Positions 16,766-26,838 are shown, counted from the first letter of the stretch. The stretch: 64,000 nt of DNA from Betaproteobacteria bacterium (GCA_016194905.1 JACQAP010000008.1:186001-250000); one strand, 5' to 3'. The notes: generated by a model from the sequence alone, not told the origin. Numbers and translations are program-made.

Positions 16766-18865
16766 ATGACCAATTTCGTCGAATACCAGAAGCAGGGCAG
16801 CATCGGCGTCATCGCGCTGAACAATCCGCCGGTCAATGCGCTGTCGGTGAACAAGGGCGTGGTGCAGGGCATCTTCGACGTCCTCAAGGAAGGCGACCAC
16901 GATCATCATATCCGCGCCTTCGTGCTCATCGGTGGCGGGCGCAACTTCAGCGGCGGCGCCGACATCAGCGAATTCGGCAAGCCCTACGACCCGGGCAAGG
17001 CTACGCTGCCCGACGTGCTGGCCTACATGGATACCGTCACCAAGCCGATCGTCGCCGCGATTTCCGGCCCCACCATGGGGGGCGGGCTGGAGCTGGCGCT
17101 GGCCTGCCATTACCGGATCGCGCTGACCGGTGCGCAGATCGCGCTGCCCGAAGTGAAGCTCGGCATCCTCCCGGGCGCTGGCGGAACCCAGCGAGCGCCC
17201 CGATTGATGGGCGTGGAGAAGGCGCTGGATTTCATGGTTGCCGGCGATCCGGTCTCAAGCGAGAAAGCGAAGGAATCCGGTCTCGTGGACGAGGTCGTTA
17301 CCGGCGATTTGCGCGCCGCCGCGATCTCCTACGCCAACCGGCTCTTGAAAGAGGGCCAGGGCGTGCGTCGCGCGAGTCAGTTGACCGCGGCGCTTGACCA
17401 GCCCGCCGAGGCCTTCTTTGCCGCCGCGCGAGAGCGCATCGGCAAGGCGTGGCGTGGCTACCCAGCGCCGCGGGCGATCGCCGCGTGCGTCGAGGCTGCG
17501 ACCAACCTGCCGTTCGCGAAGGGTGTCGCCTTCGAACGCCAGCAGTTCGAGAAACTGGTGAAAACCGACGAATCGCGCGCGCTGCGCCATCTGTTCTTCG
17601 CCGAGCGCCAGGTCAGCAAGATCCCCGACGTACCGGAGGACACGCCGGTGCGCGAGATAAAGTCCGCGGCACTGATCGGCGCCGGGACGATGGGCGGTGG
17701 CATCGCCATGAACTTCGTCAATGCCGGCATCCCCGTGAAAATGCTCGAAGTGAACCAGTCGGCGCTCGACAAAGGGCTCGGCATCGTGCGCAAAAACTAC
17801 GCGGCGACGGTGGCCAAGGGCCGGTTGACCCAGGAAGCCATGGACAAGCGCATGGGCCTGTTCACCGGCGTGACCCGCTACGAGGACATCAAGGACGTCG
17901 ATATCGTCATCGAAGCGGTGTTCGAGGATATGCCGGTCAAGAAGCAGGTGTTCGAGAAACTCGACAAGGTCTGCAAGCCGGGCGCCATCCTCGCCACGAA
18001 CACCTCGACGCTGGACGTGAACGAAATTGCCGCGGTCACCTCGCGTCCGCAGGATGTGCTGGGCCTGCATTTCTTCAGCCCCGCCAACGTCATGAAGCTG
18101 CTGGAAGTGGTGCGCGCGAAAAAAACATCCAAGGATGTGCTGGCCAGCGCCATGAAACTGTCGAAAGCCATCAAGAAGGTCGGCGTGGTCGCGGGCGTGT
18201 GCGATGGCTTCATCGGCAACCGCATGCTCCACGGCTATTTCCGTGAAGCGGGCTTCCTGCTCGAAGAAGGCGCGCTGCCTCAACAGGTCGACAAGGTCAT
18301 CGAGGATTTCGGCTTTGCGATGGGGCCGTTCCGTGTCGGCGACCTGGCGGGACTCGACGTGGGCTGGTACATCCGCAAGCGCCAGGCGGCGACCCGCCCT
18401 GCGCACCTGCGCTATTCCAAGGTGGCGGACCAGATCTGCGAACTCGGGCGCTTCGGTCAGAAGACCGGTGCCGGCTGGTACCGGTACGAGGCCGGCAACC
18501 GCAATCCGATTCCCGATCCGGTCGTCGAAGAGTTGATCGTGAAAGCCTCCAACGAAGCGGGCATCCAGCGCCGCCAGATCACGGACCAGGAAATCCTCGA
18601 GCGCTGCCTCTACGCGCTGGTCAACGAAGGCGCGAAAATCCTCGAAGAGGGCATCGCGCTGCGGGCGAGCGATATCGACATCGTCTATATCTACGGCTAC
18701 GGCTTCCCACGCTATCGCGGCGGACCGATGTTCTGCGCCGATACGGTCGGACTGGACAAGGTGCTGGAGTCGGTGCGGCGTTATCATTCAGCACATGGCG
18801 AATTCTGGAAGCCGGCAGCGCTGCTTGAGAAGCTGGCAGCCGAAGGCAAGAAATTCAACAGCTAA
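16766..18865 (+). CDS. enoyl-CoA hydratase / 3-hydroxyacyl-CoA dehydrogenase fusion (FadJ/FadB-like)
   Basis: A 699-residue bifunctional beta-oxidation enzyme: hydrates trans-2-enoyl-CoA, then oxidises the 3-hydroxyacyl-CoA with NAD. The N-terminal crotonase domain (about 1-190) has the oxyanion region [11 protein letters not shown] and the two catalytic glutamates, Glu109 in GGGLEL and Glu129 in [18 protein letters not shown]. The dehydrogenase half starts near 300 with GAGTMGGG at 305-312, then [11 protein letters not shown] and [17 protein letters not shown], whose His is catalytic, and ends with the C-terminal domain ([17 protein letters not shown]). Length and order match FadJ-like proteins. 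Thiolase and acyl-CoA dehydrogenase genes follow. Confidence 0.92.
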   Translation: MTNFVEYQKQGSIGVIALNNPPVNALSVNKGVVQGIFDVLKEGDHDHHIRAFVLIGGGRNFSGGADISEFGKPYDPGKATLPDVLAYMDTVTKPIVAAISGPTMGGGLELALACHYRIALTGAQIALPEVKLGILPGAGGTQRAPRLMGVEKALDFMVAGDPVSSEKAKESGLVDEVVTGDLRAAAISYANRLLKEGQGVRRASQLTAALDQPAEAFFAAARERIGKAWRGYPAPRAIAACVEAATNLPFAKGVAFERQQFEKLVKTDESRALRHLFFAERQVSKIPDVPEDTPVREIKSAALIGAGTMGGGIAMNFVNAGIPVKMLEVNQSALDKGLGIVRKNYAATVAKGRLTQEAMDKRMGLFTGVTRYEDIKDVDIVIEAVFEDMPVKKQVFEKLDKVCKPGAILATNTSTLDVNEIAAVTSRPQDVLGLHFFSPANVMKLLEVVRAKKTSKDVLASAMKLSKAIKKVGVVAGVCDGFIGNRMLHGYFREAGFLLEEGALPQQVDKVIEDFGFAMGPFRVGDLAGLDVGWYIRKRQAATRPAHLRYSKVADQICELGRFGQKTGAGWYRYEAGNRNPIPDPVVEELIVKASNEAGIQRRQITDQEILERCLYALVNEGAKILEEGIALRASDIDIVYIYGYGFPRYRGGPMFCADTVGLDKVLESVRRYHSAHGEFWKPAALLEKLAAEGKKFNS

Positions 18866-18869
18866 TTCT

Positions 18870-19016
18870 TGAACCACGGAGGGCACGGAGAAGGGCAAAG
18901 TCGAAAGAGGTGTGAGCGAGATCGCTGCATCCACTAGGCGATTTCTTGCAGGTGTCCGGCGGTCCCATATCTCGTTCTCCTCCGTGATCTCCGTGTCCTC
19001 CGTGGTTCCGATTTGA
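18870..19016. repeat. inverted pair of CACGGAG-type repeats (fadJ-thiolase gap)
   Basis: The left arm is TTGAACCACGGAGGGCACGG then AGAAGGGC. The right arm (about 18975-19008) is CTCCTCCGTGATCTCCGTG followed by TCCTCCGTGGTTCC. The interior is unique. This is the third gap in a row with the CACGGAG unit. Confidence 0.6.
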
Positions 19017-19029
19017 TTGGAGGCTTGAC

Positions 19030-20208
19030 ATGACCGACGCAGTGATCGTTTCCACCGCGCGCACGCCGCTCTGCAAGAGCTGGAAGGGCGCGCTCAACAT
19101 GACCCATGGCGCGACCATGGGCGGCCACGCCGTCAAGGCCGCACTGGAACGAGCGAAGCTCGATCCGGCGGAGGTCGAGGATGTCATCATGGGTTGCGCG
19201 AATCCCGAGGGCGCGACCGGCCAGAATATCGCTCGCCAGATCGCGCTGCGCGCGGGCATGCCGGTCACCGTGTCGGGCATGACGGTCAACCGCTTCTGTT
19301 CGTCTGGATTGCAGACGGTCGCTCTTGCCGCGCAGCGCATTCTCGCGGGCGAGGCGGACATCTTTGTCGCGGGCGGCGTGGAATCCATTTCCTGCGTGCA
19401 GAACGAAGCCAACAAGCACATGTTGAAGGATGCCTGGCTGGAGCAGAACAAGCCGGAAATCTACTGGCCGATGCTGGTGACCGCCGAGACGGTGTCGAAG
19501 CGCTACAAGATCGGACGCGAAGCGCAGGATCGTTACGGCGTGCAAAGCCAGCAGCGCGCCGCCGCGGCGCGCGCCGCAGGCAGGACGAAAGACGAGATCG
19601 TGCCGATTTCCACCACGATGAAAATCGTGGACAAGAACACCGGCCAGGAATCCACCAAACAGGTGACTGCCGGTGAAGACGAAGGCATTCGCGCCGATAC
19701 GACTTACGAAGGCGTGTCGCAGATAAAACCTGCCATCGAAGGCGGCGTCATCGCGGCCGGCAACGCCAGCCAGTTTTCCGACGGTGCATCGGCGCAGGTG
19801 TTGATGAGCGACCGGCTGGCTGCCAGCAAGGGACTCAAGCCGATGGGCATCTTTCGCGGGTTCGCGGTGGCCGGCTGTGAACCCGACGAAATGGGCATCG
19901 GTCCGGTATTCGCCATTCCCAAGCTGTTGAAGCAGACCGGCAAGAAAATCGCCGACATCGGTCTCTGGGAGCTGAACGAGGCTTTCGCGGTGCAGGTGAT
20001 CTACTGCCGCGACAAGCTCGGCATTCCGGACGAGCGGCTCAACGTCAACGGCGGTTCGATCGCGGTGGGGCATCCGTACGGCGTGACGGGCAGCCGCCTG
20101 GTCGGACACGCATTGATCGAGGGCAAGCGCCGTGGCGTCAAGTACGTGGTGGTGACCATGTGCATCGGCGGCGGCATGGGCGCCGCGGGATTGTTCGAAG
20201 TGGCCTAA
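19030..20208 (+). CDS. acetyl-CoA C-acyltransferase (thiolase)
   Basis: A 392-residue thiolase: cleaves 3-ketoacyl-CoA to acetyl-CoA and a shortened acyl-CoA. The acyl-accepting Cys90 lies in [11 protein letters not shown]; the C-terminal catalytic elements are [17 protein letters not shown] (His) and [13 protein letters not shown] (Cys). Length and motifs fit the degradative FadA-like group rather than short biosynthetic thiolases, but the two overlap. It follows the hydratase-dehydrogenase gene, making the pair equivalent to FadBA in reversed order. All catalytic residues are present. Confidence 0.92.
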   Translation: MTDAVIVSTARTPLCKSWKGALNMTHGATMGGHAVKAALERAKLDPAEVEDVIMGCANPEGATGQNIARQIALRAGMPVTVSGMTVNRFCSSGLQTVALAAQRILAGEADIFVAGGVESISCVQNEANKHMLKDAWLEQNKPEIYWPMLVTAETVSKRYKIGREAQDRYGVQSQQRAAAARAAGRTKDEIVPISTTMKIVDKNTGQESTKQVTAGEDEGIRADTTYEGVSQIKPAIEGGVIAAGNASQFSDGASAQVLMSDRLAASKGLKPMGIFRGFAVAGCEPDEMGIGPVFAIPKLLKQTGKKIADIGLWELNEAFAVQVIYCRDKLGIPDERLNVNGGSIAVGHPYGVTGSRLVGHALIEGKRRGVKYVVVTMCIGGGMGAAGLFEVA

Positions 20209-20261
20209 AGAAACGTCTCAACGCAACAGCTTCAGCTCCAAGTGTTCCCTTGAGTGTTTCA

Positions 20262-20428
20262 CCTTAAGGCGCAGAGGACGCAAAGGACGCAAAGAAAGGC
20301 CAGATCGGAAAAACTGCTTTGGGGTGACCGGGTATGGTGACGCAGATATGCCGCAATATAGGTCCGCTCTCGGTTCCTTTGCGAACTTTCTTTCTTTTCC
20401 TTTGCGATCTTTGCGTCGGCGAATTTGA
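20262..20428. repeat. inverted pair of GCAAAGGAC-type repeats
   Basis: The gap after the thiolase has a left arm (AAGGCGCAGAGGACGCAAAG and a further GACGCAAAG) and a right arm (CTTTCTTTTCCTTTGCGATC then TTTGCGTCGG). It is related in layout to the pairs before panB and panC. The interior carries no gene. Confidence 0.55.
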
Positions 20429-20463
20429 ATTTTGATTCCCCGGCGACTCAAGGAACATCTGAA

Positions 20464-22272
20464 ATGCAGTCGAAGCTGCTGAACCGCCGGGACCTCGATT
20501 TCATCCTCTACGAGTTGCTCGACGTCGAGTCGCTGACGCGGCGCCCGCGCTTCGGTGAGCATTCGCGGGAGACTTTCGACGCGGCGCTCGACACCGCCGC
20601 AAAAATCGCGGAAGAAAAGTTCGCACCGCACAATCGCAAGGCCGACCTGAACGAGCCGCGCTTCGAGAACGGACGCGTCGAGATCATTCCCGAAGTGGGA
20701 GAAGCGTTGCAGGCTTTTCGCGAGGCCGGCTTCATGGCTGCCGCGCAGGATTTCGAACTGGGCGGCATGCAACTGCCCTGGACTGTCGCGCAGGCTTGCT
20801 TTGCCTGGTTCAACGCGGCCAATATCTCAACCGCCGGCTATCCCTTCCTGACCGTCGCCAATGCCAATCTGATCCGGACCTTCGGTTCGGAGGCGCAAAA
20901 GCGAAAGTATCTGCCGTCGCTGCTGTCGGGCCGTTTCTTCGGAACGATGTGTCTATCCGAACCGCAGGCCGGTTCTTCATTGTCGGATATCCGCACCACT
21001 GCGCATCCGGACAAAGACGGCAGCTACCGGCTGGTCGGCAACAAGATGTGGATTTCCGCGGGCGAACACCAGTTGTCCGAAAACATCGTGCATCTGGTGC
21101 TGGCGCGCATCCACGGCGCAGCCGCCGGTGTGAAAGGTATTTCGCTGTTCATCGTGCCGAAGTACAGGGTTAACGATGACGGCTCTCTGGCCGGCCGCAA
21201 CGATGTCGCGCTCGCCGGACTGAATCACAAGATGGGCTTTCGCGGCACGACCAATTGCGTGCTCAACTTCGGCGAGCAGGGCGGCGCGCATGCGGAACTC
21301 GTCGGCGAGCCGAACAAGGGGCTCGCGTACATGTTCCAGATGATGAACGAAGCGCGCATCGGCGTCGGCATGGGTGCGACCATGCTCGGCTACACCGGTT
21401 ATCTGCATGCGCTTGCCTACGCACGCGAACGGCCGCAGGGGCGGCTGCCCGGCGGCAAGAATACGCAGCAGCCGCCGGTCAAGATCATCGAGCATGCCGA
21501 CGTGAAGCGCATGCTGCTCGCGCAAAAGGCTTACGTGGAAGGCGCGCTGGCACTATGTCTGTATTGTTCTTTCCTGGTCGACGAAAGCCATACCGCCGAA
21601 GATCCGAAGGCGAGGCGCGAGGACGAACTGCTGCTGGACATCCTGACGCCGATCGCGAAGGCGTGGCCATCGCAGTACTGCCTTGAGGCCAACAGCCTGG
21701 CGATCCAGGTGCACGGCGGCTACGGCTACACGCGCGAATATCCGGTCGAGCAGTTCTACCGGGACAACCGCCTCAATCCGATCCACGAAGGCACCAACGG
21801 CATCCAGGCGCTGGACTTGCTGGGACGCAAGGCCGGCATGAACGATGGCGCGGCGATCCAGTTGCTGGCAAGGGAAATCAGCTCCGTGGTGCGCGTGGCT
21901 TCGGCCTGCGACTCGGAGGAATTGCATCGCTGTGGCACACTGCTCAACGATGCGCTGGACCGGGTCATGAAAGTCACGCGCAACCTGCTGTGCGTGACCG
22001 GACGCGGCGAAGTGGATCTCGGACTTGCCAACGCGTCCGTGTATCTGGATCTGGTCGGCCACACCGTAATCGGTTGGATGTGGTTGAAGCAGGCCCTGAT
22101 CGCGGTGAAAAAGGTGGGCACGGCTCACGAGGCCGACCGGGATTTCTATCAGGGCAAGCTGCAGGCCTGCGCGTTTTTCTTCCGCTGGGAACTGTCGAAG
22201 ACGAGGCAATGGGCGGAATTGCTCGACAGTCTCGATCCGACCTGCCTGGACATGCAGGACGCTTGGTTCTAG
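20464..22272 (+). CDS. acyl-CoA dehydrogenase, long DmdC-like form
   Basis: A 602-residue FAD-dependent acyl-CoA dehydrogenase, for the first oxidation step of beta-oxidation, passing electrons to ETF. Longer than the usual 380 residues, it has the N-terminal and C-terminal extensions seen in 3-(methylthio)propionyl-CoA dehydrogenase-like and some long-chain enzymes. Landmarks are TMCLSEPQAGSSLSDIRTTA, KMWISAGEHQLSEN, GYGYTREYPVEQFYRDNR and NPIHEGTNGIQALDLLGRK, which carries the catalytic Glu region. The ATG at 20464 gives MQSKLLNRRDLDFILYELLD, the normal start; a frame open from 20425 adds repeat-derived residues. Together with the DmdB-like ligase it hints at a specific acyl substrate. Confidence 0.9.
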   Translation: MQSKLLNRRDLDFILYELLDVESLTRRPRFGEHSRETFDAALDTAAKIAEEKFAPHNRKADLNEPRFENGRVEIIPEVGEALQAFREAGFMAAAQDFELGGMQLPWTVAQACFAWFNAANISTAGYPFLTVANANLIRTFGSEAQKRKYLPSLLSGRFFGTMCLSEPQAGSSLSDIRTTAHPDKDGSYRLVGNKMWISAGEHQLSENIVHLVLARIHGAAAGVKGISLFIVPKYRVNDDGSLAGRNDVALAGLNHKMGFRGTTNCVLNFGEQGGAHAELVGEPNKGLAYMFQMMNEARIGVGMGATMLGYTGYLHALAYARERPQGRLPGGKNTQQPPVKIIEHADVKRMLLAQKAYVEGALALCLYCSFLVDESHTAEDPKARREDELLLDILTPIAKAWPSQYCLEANSLAIQVHGGYGYTREYPVEQFYRDNRLNPIHEGTNGIQALDLLGRKAGMNDGAAIQLLAREISSVVRVASACDSEELHRCGTLLNDALDRVMKVTRNLLCVTGRGEVDLGLANASVYLDLVGHTVIGWMWLKQALIAVKKVGTAHEADRDFYQGKLQACAFFFRWELSKTRQWAELLDSLDPTCLDMQDAWF

Positions 22273-22282
22273 GTATGATTTT

Positions 22283-22442
22283 TACCACGAAGGCACGAAG
22301 ACACGAAGTAAGACCAAGACAACGCGAACGGGTATTTTCAGAGGGCCGTCCCACCGCGTCTACAGTAATCCGATCAGGAAGGCGGGCAGGATCATTCTTA
22401 ATTTCCGCATTTCTTCGCGTCTTCGTGCCTTCGTGGTGAGAT
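22283..22442. repeat. inverted pair of CACGAAG-type repeats
   Basis: The left arm is ACCACGAAGGCACGAAGACA followed by CGAAGTAAG; the right arm is TTCTTCGCGTCTTCGTGCC followed by TTCGTGGTGAG. It is the same layout as the CACGGAG pairs with a shifted core. The right arm ends about 25 bases before the next gene. Confidence 0.6.
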
Positions 22443-22465
22443 TCGGGATTTTTTGAGGAAACGGT

Positions 22466-23242
22466 ATGAACGTTAAGAAACTGTTTGATCTGACCGGAAA
22501 GGTCGCGCTGATCACGGGCGGGTCGCGCGGGCTGGGGCTTCAATTCGCCGAAGCCCTCGGCGAAATGGGGGCAAAGATTGCCATTACCGCGCGCAAGGCC
22601 GGTGAGCTGGAAGAAGCGAAAGCGCATCTGAAAGGCATGGGCATCGATGCGCTGACGGTCGTCAACGACCTGCAGAACACCGATTCAGTGCAGCCGATGG
22701 TGGAGCGCATCCTGAAGAGTTACGGTCAGATCGACGTCCTGGTGAACAATGCCGGGGCGGCATGGGGCGCGCCGGCGGAAGACCATCCGCTCGATGCCTG
22801 GTACAAGATCATCAACCTGAATCTGACGGCGGTTTTCCTGATGAGCCAGACCGTGGGCAAGCTCAGCATGATTCCGCGCAAGTACGGCCGCATCATCAAT
22901 CTCGCTTCGATCGCCGGCCTGGTGGGTACCGATCCGCGCATGATGCCGACCATCGCTTATAACGCGAGCAAGGGCGGCGTTGTCAGCTTCACGCGCTCGC
23001 TGGCGGTGGAATGGGCACACCACGGCATCACGGTGAATGCTATCGCGCCGGGCGTATTTCCCTCCAAAATGTCGCAAGGAATGATAGACCGGGCCGAGCA
23101 GATCATCATGGAATTGACGCCGATGAAGCGTCTGGGCACGGACTACGACCTGAAAGGCCTTGCGGTGCTTCTCGCGTCGGATGCATCGGCCTACATCACC
23201 GGCCAGACCGTGGCCGTCGATGGCGGCCTGGTTTCGATGTAA
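22466..23242 (+). CDS. SDR family oxidoreductase
   Basis: A 258-residue short-chain dehydrogenase/reductase. The cofactor motif TGGSRGLG is at 17-24, followed by NNAGAAWGAP, catalytic Ser in INLASIAGLVG, and the YNASK active-site Tyr and Lys; the tail VAVDGGLVSM is typical. Members oxidise or reduce hydroxyacyl, sugar or alicyclic substrates, so the substrate is open. It lies within the catabolic cluster and runs four bases into the thioesterase gene, so it may act on an intermediate of the same pathway. Confidence 0.85.
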   Translation: MNVKKLFDLTGKVALITGGSRGLGLQFAEALGEMGAKIAITARKAGELEEAKAHLKGMGIDALTVVNDLQNTDSVQPMVERILKSYGQIDVLVNNAGAAWGAPAEDHPLDAWYKIINLNLTAVFLMSQTVGKLSMIPRKYGRIINLASIAGLVGTDPRMMPTIAYNASKGGVVSFTRSLAVEWAHHGITVNAIAPGVFPSKMSQGMIDRAEQIIMELTPMKRLGTDYDLKGLAVLLASDASAYITGQTVAVDGGLVSM

Positions 23243-23246
23243 CGCC

Positions 23247-23654
23247 ATGGCGGAGGCGAGAGCGGGGTTCTATATTCATGTGCCTTTTGTCGAGCACCTG
23301 GGATTGCAGATTCTCGAAAAGGGCGACGGCGTGGTCAGGCTGCGGTTCGATCCACGGCCGGAGTTCGCCAATAGCTGGGGCTCGATACATGGCGGTGCGC
23401 TGATGACGCTGCTCGATGTGGCGCTGGCGAGTGCGGGACGGTCGCTCGACGATCAATGCAACGGCGCGCTGACCGTCGAGATCAAGGTGAACTTCATTGC
23501 GGCCGCGCTCGGGCCAGTGTTCGCCGAAGGGCGCGCCCAGCGCGCGGGCCGCTCGCTGATTTTCTCGGAAGGCGAATTGCGCGGCGAGGACGGCAGCCTG
23601 CTTGCCAAGGCCACCGGCACCTTCAAGCTCCTGTACCCGTCCTCAGGCGAATAG
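23247..23654 (+). CDS. PaaI-family hotdog thioesterase
   Basis: A 135-residue hotdog-fold acyl-CoA thioesterase. It has the PaaI-type stretch FANSWGSIHGGALMTLLDVALASAGRS, in which the HGG and a following Asp form the active region, and a central LTVEIKVNFIAAA. The ATG at 23247 is four bases after the preceding stop, so the two genes are co-translated. Such enzymes release CoA from stalled or toxic acyl-CoAs, which fits a beta-oxidation cluster. No signal peptide. Confidence 0.82.
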   Translation: MAEARAGFYIHVPFVEHLGLQILEKGDGVVRLRFDPRPEFANSWGSIHGGALMTLLDVALASAGRSLDDQCNGALTVEIKVNFIAAALGPVFAEGRAQRAGRSLIFSEGELRGEDGSLLAKATGTFKLLYPSSGE

Positions 23655-23801
23655 GGACGGTCTGAATAGATCACATGTGAATCGCATCTGTTTTTCCGTT
23701 CTTGCTTTTCCTAAAAGGGTACTCCACGCTTCGCGAGGGTATCCGTGTCCTCCGTGTTCTCCGTGGTGGGAATTGTCTTGAAGTTTTGAGAGAGGGTATC
23801 C

Positions 23802-24779
23802 ATGCCGCTTGATCCGCAAATCGAAATCCTCCTTGGCTTGGCCAAGAAGGCCAATCTGCCCGAGATATGGCAGCTCACGCCCGACCAGGGACGCGAGCAG
23901 TATCTGATGCGCGTCAACAAGCTGAAGGTCAGCGAGCCGATCTTCCGCGCCGAGGACCGGTGCATAGCCGGCTCCGGCAGCGACATCCCGATCCGCATCT
24001 ACACGCCGCGCGAGATCAAGACCGCAGAGAAGCTTCCCGTGCTGACGTGGTTTCATGGCGGCGGCTTCGTGATCGGCTCGCTCGAAACCCACGATTCCGT
24101 CTGCCGCATGCTCGCCAACCGGGCGGATTGCATCGTGGTGGCGATCGACTATCGCCTTGCGCCCGAATCCAAATTCCCGGCGGCGGTGGAGGATTGTGAA
24201 GCAGCGCTGAAATGGGTAGCGTTGCACGCCGTCGAATTCGGCGGCGATTCGAACTGCATCGCTGTCGGCGGCGATAGTGCCGGCGCGAACCTGGCAACCG
24301 TGATCGCGATTCTGGCGCGCGATGCAGCGCATCCGAAGCCGGCGTTCCAGTTGCTGATCTACCCGTGCACCGCGCCCGAACCCGAGATGGCATCACATCA
24401 CAAGTTCAAGGAAGGTTATGTGCTCACGCGCAATTCGATCACCTGGTTCTATCGCCAGTACCTGCGCAACGGCAAGGACGTGAACGATTTCCGCTTCGCG
24501 CCACTGATTCTCGACGATCTGTCGGGCCTGCCCCCGGCTCTGATCATCGTCGCCGGATACGATCCGCTGCGCGACGAGGGCGTGGAATACGCGAGAAAAC
24601 TGATCGAGGCCGGAAACCGCGTGCGGCTCTCCAATTACGAAGGCATGATCCACGGTTTTTATCTGATGGGCGGCGCGGTGGATGCAGCCAGGCGTGCCGT
24701 GACCGAATCGGCCGAAGCGCTGCGCGAAGCATTTGACGGCGTGCGGGGGATCGACCGCAAGCTGTCCAAAACGGCGTGA
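23802..24779 (+). CDS. alpha/beta hydrolase, hormone-sensitive lipase family
   Basis: A 325-residue cytoplasmic esterase of the HSL (bacterial lipase IV) group. The oxyanion motif is WFHGGGFVIGSLETHD, the nucleophile elbow GGDSAGANLA, the acid region IIVAGYDPLRDEG (Asp) and the His in EGMIHGFYLMGG. Such enzymes hydrolyse short- to medium-chain esters. The cluster setting suggests it frees an acid for the acyl-CoA ligase, but that is inference. A single arm of the CACGGAG-type repeat (about 23743-23768) lies just upstream, without the usual partner. Confidence 0.86.
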   Translation: MPLDPQIEILLGLAKKANLPEIWQLTPDQGREQYLMRVNKLKVSEPIFRAEDRCIAGSGSDIPIRIYTPREIKTAEKLPVLTWFHGGGFVIGSLETHDSVCRMLANRADCIVVAIDYRLAPESKFPAAVEDCEAALKWVALHAVEFGGDSNCIAVGGDSAGANLATVIAILARDAAHPKPAFQLLIYPCTAPEPEMASHHKFKEGYVLTRNSITWFYRQYLRNGKDVNDFRFAPLILDDLSGLPPALIIVAGYDPLRDEGVEYARKLIEAGNRVRLSNYEGMIHGFYLMGGAVDAARRAVTESAEALREAFDGVRGIDRKLSKTA

Positions 24780-24797
24780 TATACAGGAGAAGAAGAC

Positions 24798-25547
24798 ATG
24801 AGCAAGCTGAAGGGCAAGGTAGCCTGGATCACAGGCGCGGGAACCGGAATCGGTCTGGCCGGCGCGCAGGCCCTGGCGGATGCCGGCGCAATCGTGGTGA
24901 TGTCCGGCCGCCGCAAGGAAGTGCTGGCGCCGGAGGCGGACAAGATTCGTATCAAGGGCGGGTCGGCTGAAGTCGAGGCGCTGGATGTTTCCGATCCAAA
25001 GGCGGTCAAGAAAGCGGCCAACGGTATTCTTTCCCGTCATGGGCGCATAGACATATTGCTCAACAGTGCCGGGCTGAACACGACGAACCGCTACTGGAAG
25101 AACCAGACGGTCGAAGGCTGGAAGGAGGTCATCGGCATCAACCTCGACGGGTCTTTCTACACGATCCATGCCGTGCTGCCGGCGATGCGCGCGAAGAAAG
25201 ACGGGCTGATCATCAACGTGTCCTCCTGGGCCGGCGTTTTCCATCCGAAATTGACCGGTGCCGCCTATAACGGTAGCAAGCATGCGGTAACGGCCATGAC
25301 CGAGACCATCAACATGGAAGAATGTGCAAACGGCATCCGTGCCTGCGCGATCTGTCCGGCCGAAGTTGCCACGCCGATCCTGGACCGGCGCCCGGTTCCG
25401 CCGAGTTCTCAGGATCGCGCGCGCATGCTGCAGCCGGAGGACCTGGGCAATACCATCCGGTTCATCGCCGAAATGCCGGCCCATGCCTGCATCAATCAGT
25501 TGATCATCAGCCCGACCTGGAACCGGATGTATATCGAGAACCTGTAG
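24798..25547 (+). CDS. SDR family oxidoreductase
   Basis: A 249-residue short-chain dehydrogenase, second in this cluster. TGAGTGIGLA forms the cofactor site, NSAGLN the following motif, INVSSWAG carries the catalytic Ser and YNGSKHA the Tyr and Lys. The last 40 residues lack the usual VDGG tail and end ACINQLIISPTWNRMYIENL, an atypical finish. It follows the esterase by 18 bases with AGGAGAAG ahead of the ATG, so it is in the same operon. Substrate unknown. Confidence 0.84.
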   Translation: MSKLKGKVAWITGAGTGIGLAGAQALADAGAIVVMSGRRKEVLAPEADKIRIKGGSAEVEALDVSDPKAVKKAANGILSRHGRIDILLNSAGLNTTNRYWKNQTVEGWKEVIGINLDGSFYTIHAVLPAMRAKKDGLIINVSSWAGVFHPKLTGAAYNGSKHAVTAMTETINMEECANGIRACAICPAEVATPILDRRPVPPSSQDRARMLQPEDLGNTIRFIAEMPAHACINQLIISPTWNRMYIENL

Positions 25548-25579
25548 ATGCCGAAGCACCGGTCAGGGATTGCTCGACC

Positions 25580-26833
25580 ATGAACGCGACGCTGTTCAGG
25601 AACGTCAGCGTTCTGGACTGTACCGGCAACCCCGCCTTTGCCGGTTCTGTGCTCGTCGAAGGCAACAGGATAACGGCGGTCGTTCCGGCCGACGCCTCGC
25701 CTCCGGCCGGCAACGCAAGGGTTGTCGACGGGCAGGGCGCAACGCTGATGCCCGGGCTCATCGAGGCGCATTCGCATCTTTCGTTCACCGACGTCGCCCA
25801 GTCGGTCGAGCTCGGATTCATTCCGCCCGAAGAGCATACATTGCGCACCGCGCAGAATGCGCGGCGCATGCTCGACGCCGGCTTTACCAGTTGCTTCAGC
25901 GCCGCGGCCGCCAAATCCAGGCTGGATATTGTGCTGCGCAACGCCATCGACAACAGCGATTTTCCCGGTCCGAGAACGCTGGCGGCCAGTCCGGAAATGA
26001 CCGTCTCCGCCGGCCTCGGCGATGCGCGCCTCTATCACATGTACCGTGAGAATTTCGCCGTGGTCTGCAACGGCGCCGAAGAGTTTCGCCGCTTCTCGCG
26101 GGAGATGGTGCGCGAGGGGGTGGATACCCTGAAGATCAATGTTTCCGGTGATGCCGGCGTGCCGGCGTCACCGGCCGAAACGACCGTAATGAACGATGCC
26201 GAGGTCGCAGCCGTATGCGGCGTGGCGCAGGCGCACGGCAAACGCGTTGCCGCGCATGCGCGCAGCGCGGAGTCGGTGAGGATGTGCCTGCGCCATGGCG
26301 TCGACGTCATCTATCACGCGACGCTGCTGGACGACGATGCCCGCGACCGGCTCGAGGCACAGCGCGAACGCATTTTCGTCGCGCCGGTGCTTGGCCACCT
26401 CTACACGACGTTGAACGAGGCCGCGCCGTGGGGTATCACCCGCGAAATCGCCGAAGCGCGCGGTGTGGCGCACGAACTCGAGAACGGCATCGAGAACATG
26501 AAGGCCTTGCACCGACGCGGCGTGCGCGTGCTGATCGGCGGAGATTACGGGTTCGCGTGGAATCCGGTCGGAACGGACGCGCGAGACATCAGCCACTTCG
26601 TGGATATGCTGGAGTTTTCGCCGATGGACGCGATCGTGGCCGCCACGCGGCTGGGCGGAGAGATCATGGGCATGGGCGACCGGCTCGGCCAGGTCCGCCC
26701 CGGTTACCTCGCGGATCTGCTGTTGGTCGACGGCGATCCGCTTCAGGACGTCGGCATTCTACGGGACCAGGCCAAGTTAATCGCCATCATGCAGGACGGC
26801 CGGTTTCACAAGTGCCCCGCAGCTAGTCTGTAG
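25580..26833 (+). CDS. amidohydrolase family protein
   Basis: A 417-residue metal-dependent hydrolase of the amidohydrolase superfamily (imidazolonepropionase/prolidase-like group). The metal-binding HxH is in PGLIEAHSHLSFTD, a probable carbamylated or metal-bridging residue lies in TLKINVSGDAG, further histidines in VAAHARSAES and DVIYHATLLD, and the aspartate in GGDYGFAWNPVGTD. The C-terminal LGQVRPGYLADLLLVDGDPL is the usual beta-sandwich finish. The ATG at 25580 is chosen because homology starts at NATLFRNVSVLDCTG. Likely hydrolyses a cyclic amide or similar; last gene of the cluster. Confidence 0.85.
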   Translation: MNATLFRNVSVLDCTGNPAFAGSVLVEGNRITAVVPADASPPAGNARVVDGQGATLMPGLIEAHSHLSFTDVAQSVELGFIPPEEHTLRTAQNARRMLDAGFTSCFSAAAAKSRLDIVLRNAIDNSDFPGPRTLAASPEMTVSAGLGDARLYHMYRENFAVVCNGAEEFRRFSREMVREGVDTLKINVSGDAGVPASPAETTVMNDAEVAAVCGVAQAHGKRVAAHARSAESVRMCLRHGVDVIYHATLLDDDARDRLEAQRERIFVAPVLGHLYTTLNEAAPWGITREIAEARGVAHELENGIENMKALHRRGVRVLIGGDYGFAWNPVGTDARDISHFVDMLEFSPMDAIVAATRLGGEIMGMGDRLGQVRPGYLADLLLVDGDPLQDVGILRDQAKLIAIMQDGRFHKCPAASL

Positions 26834-26838
26834 GGAGA

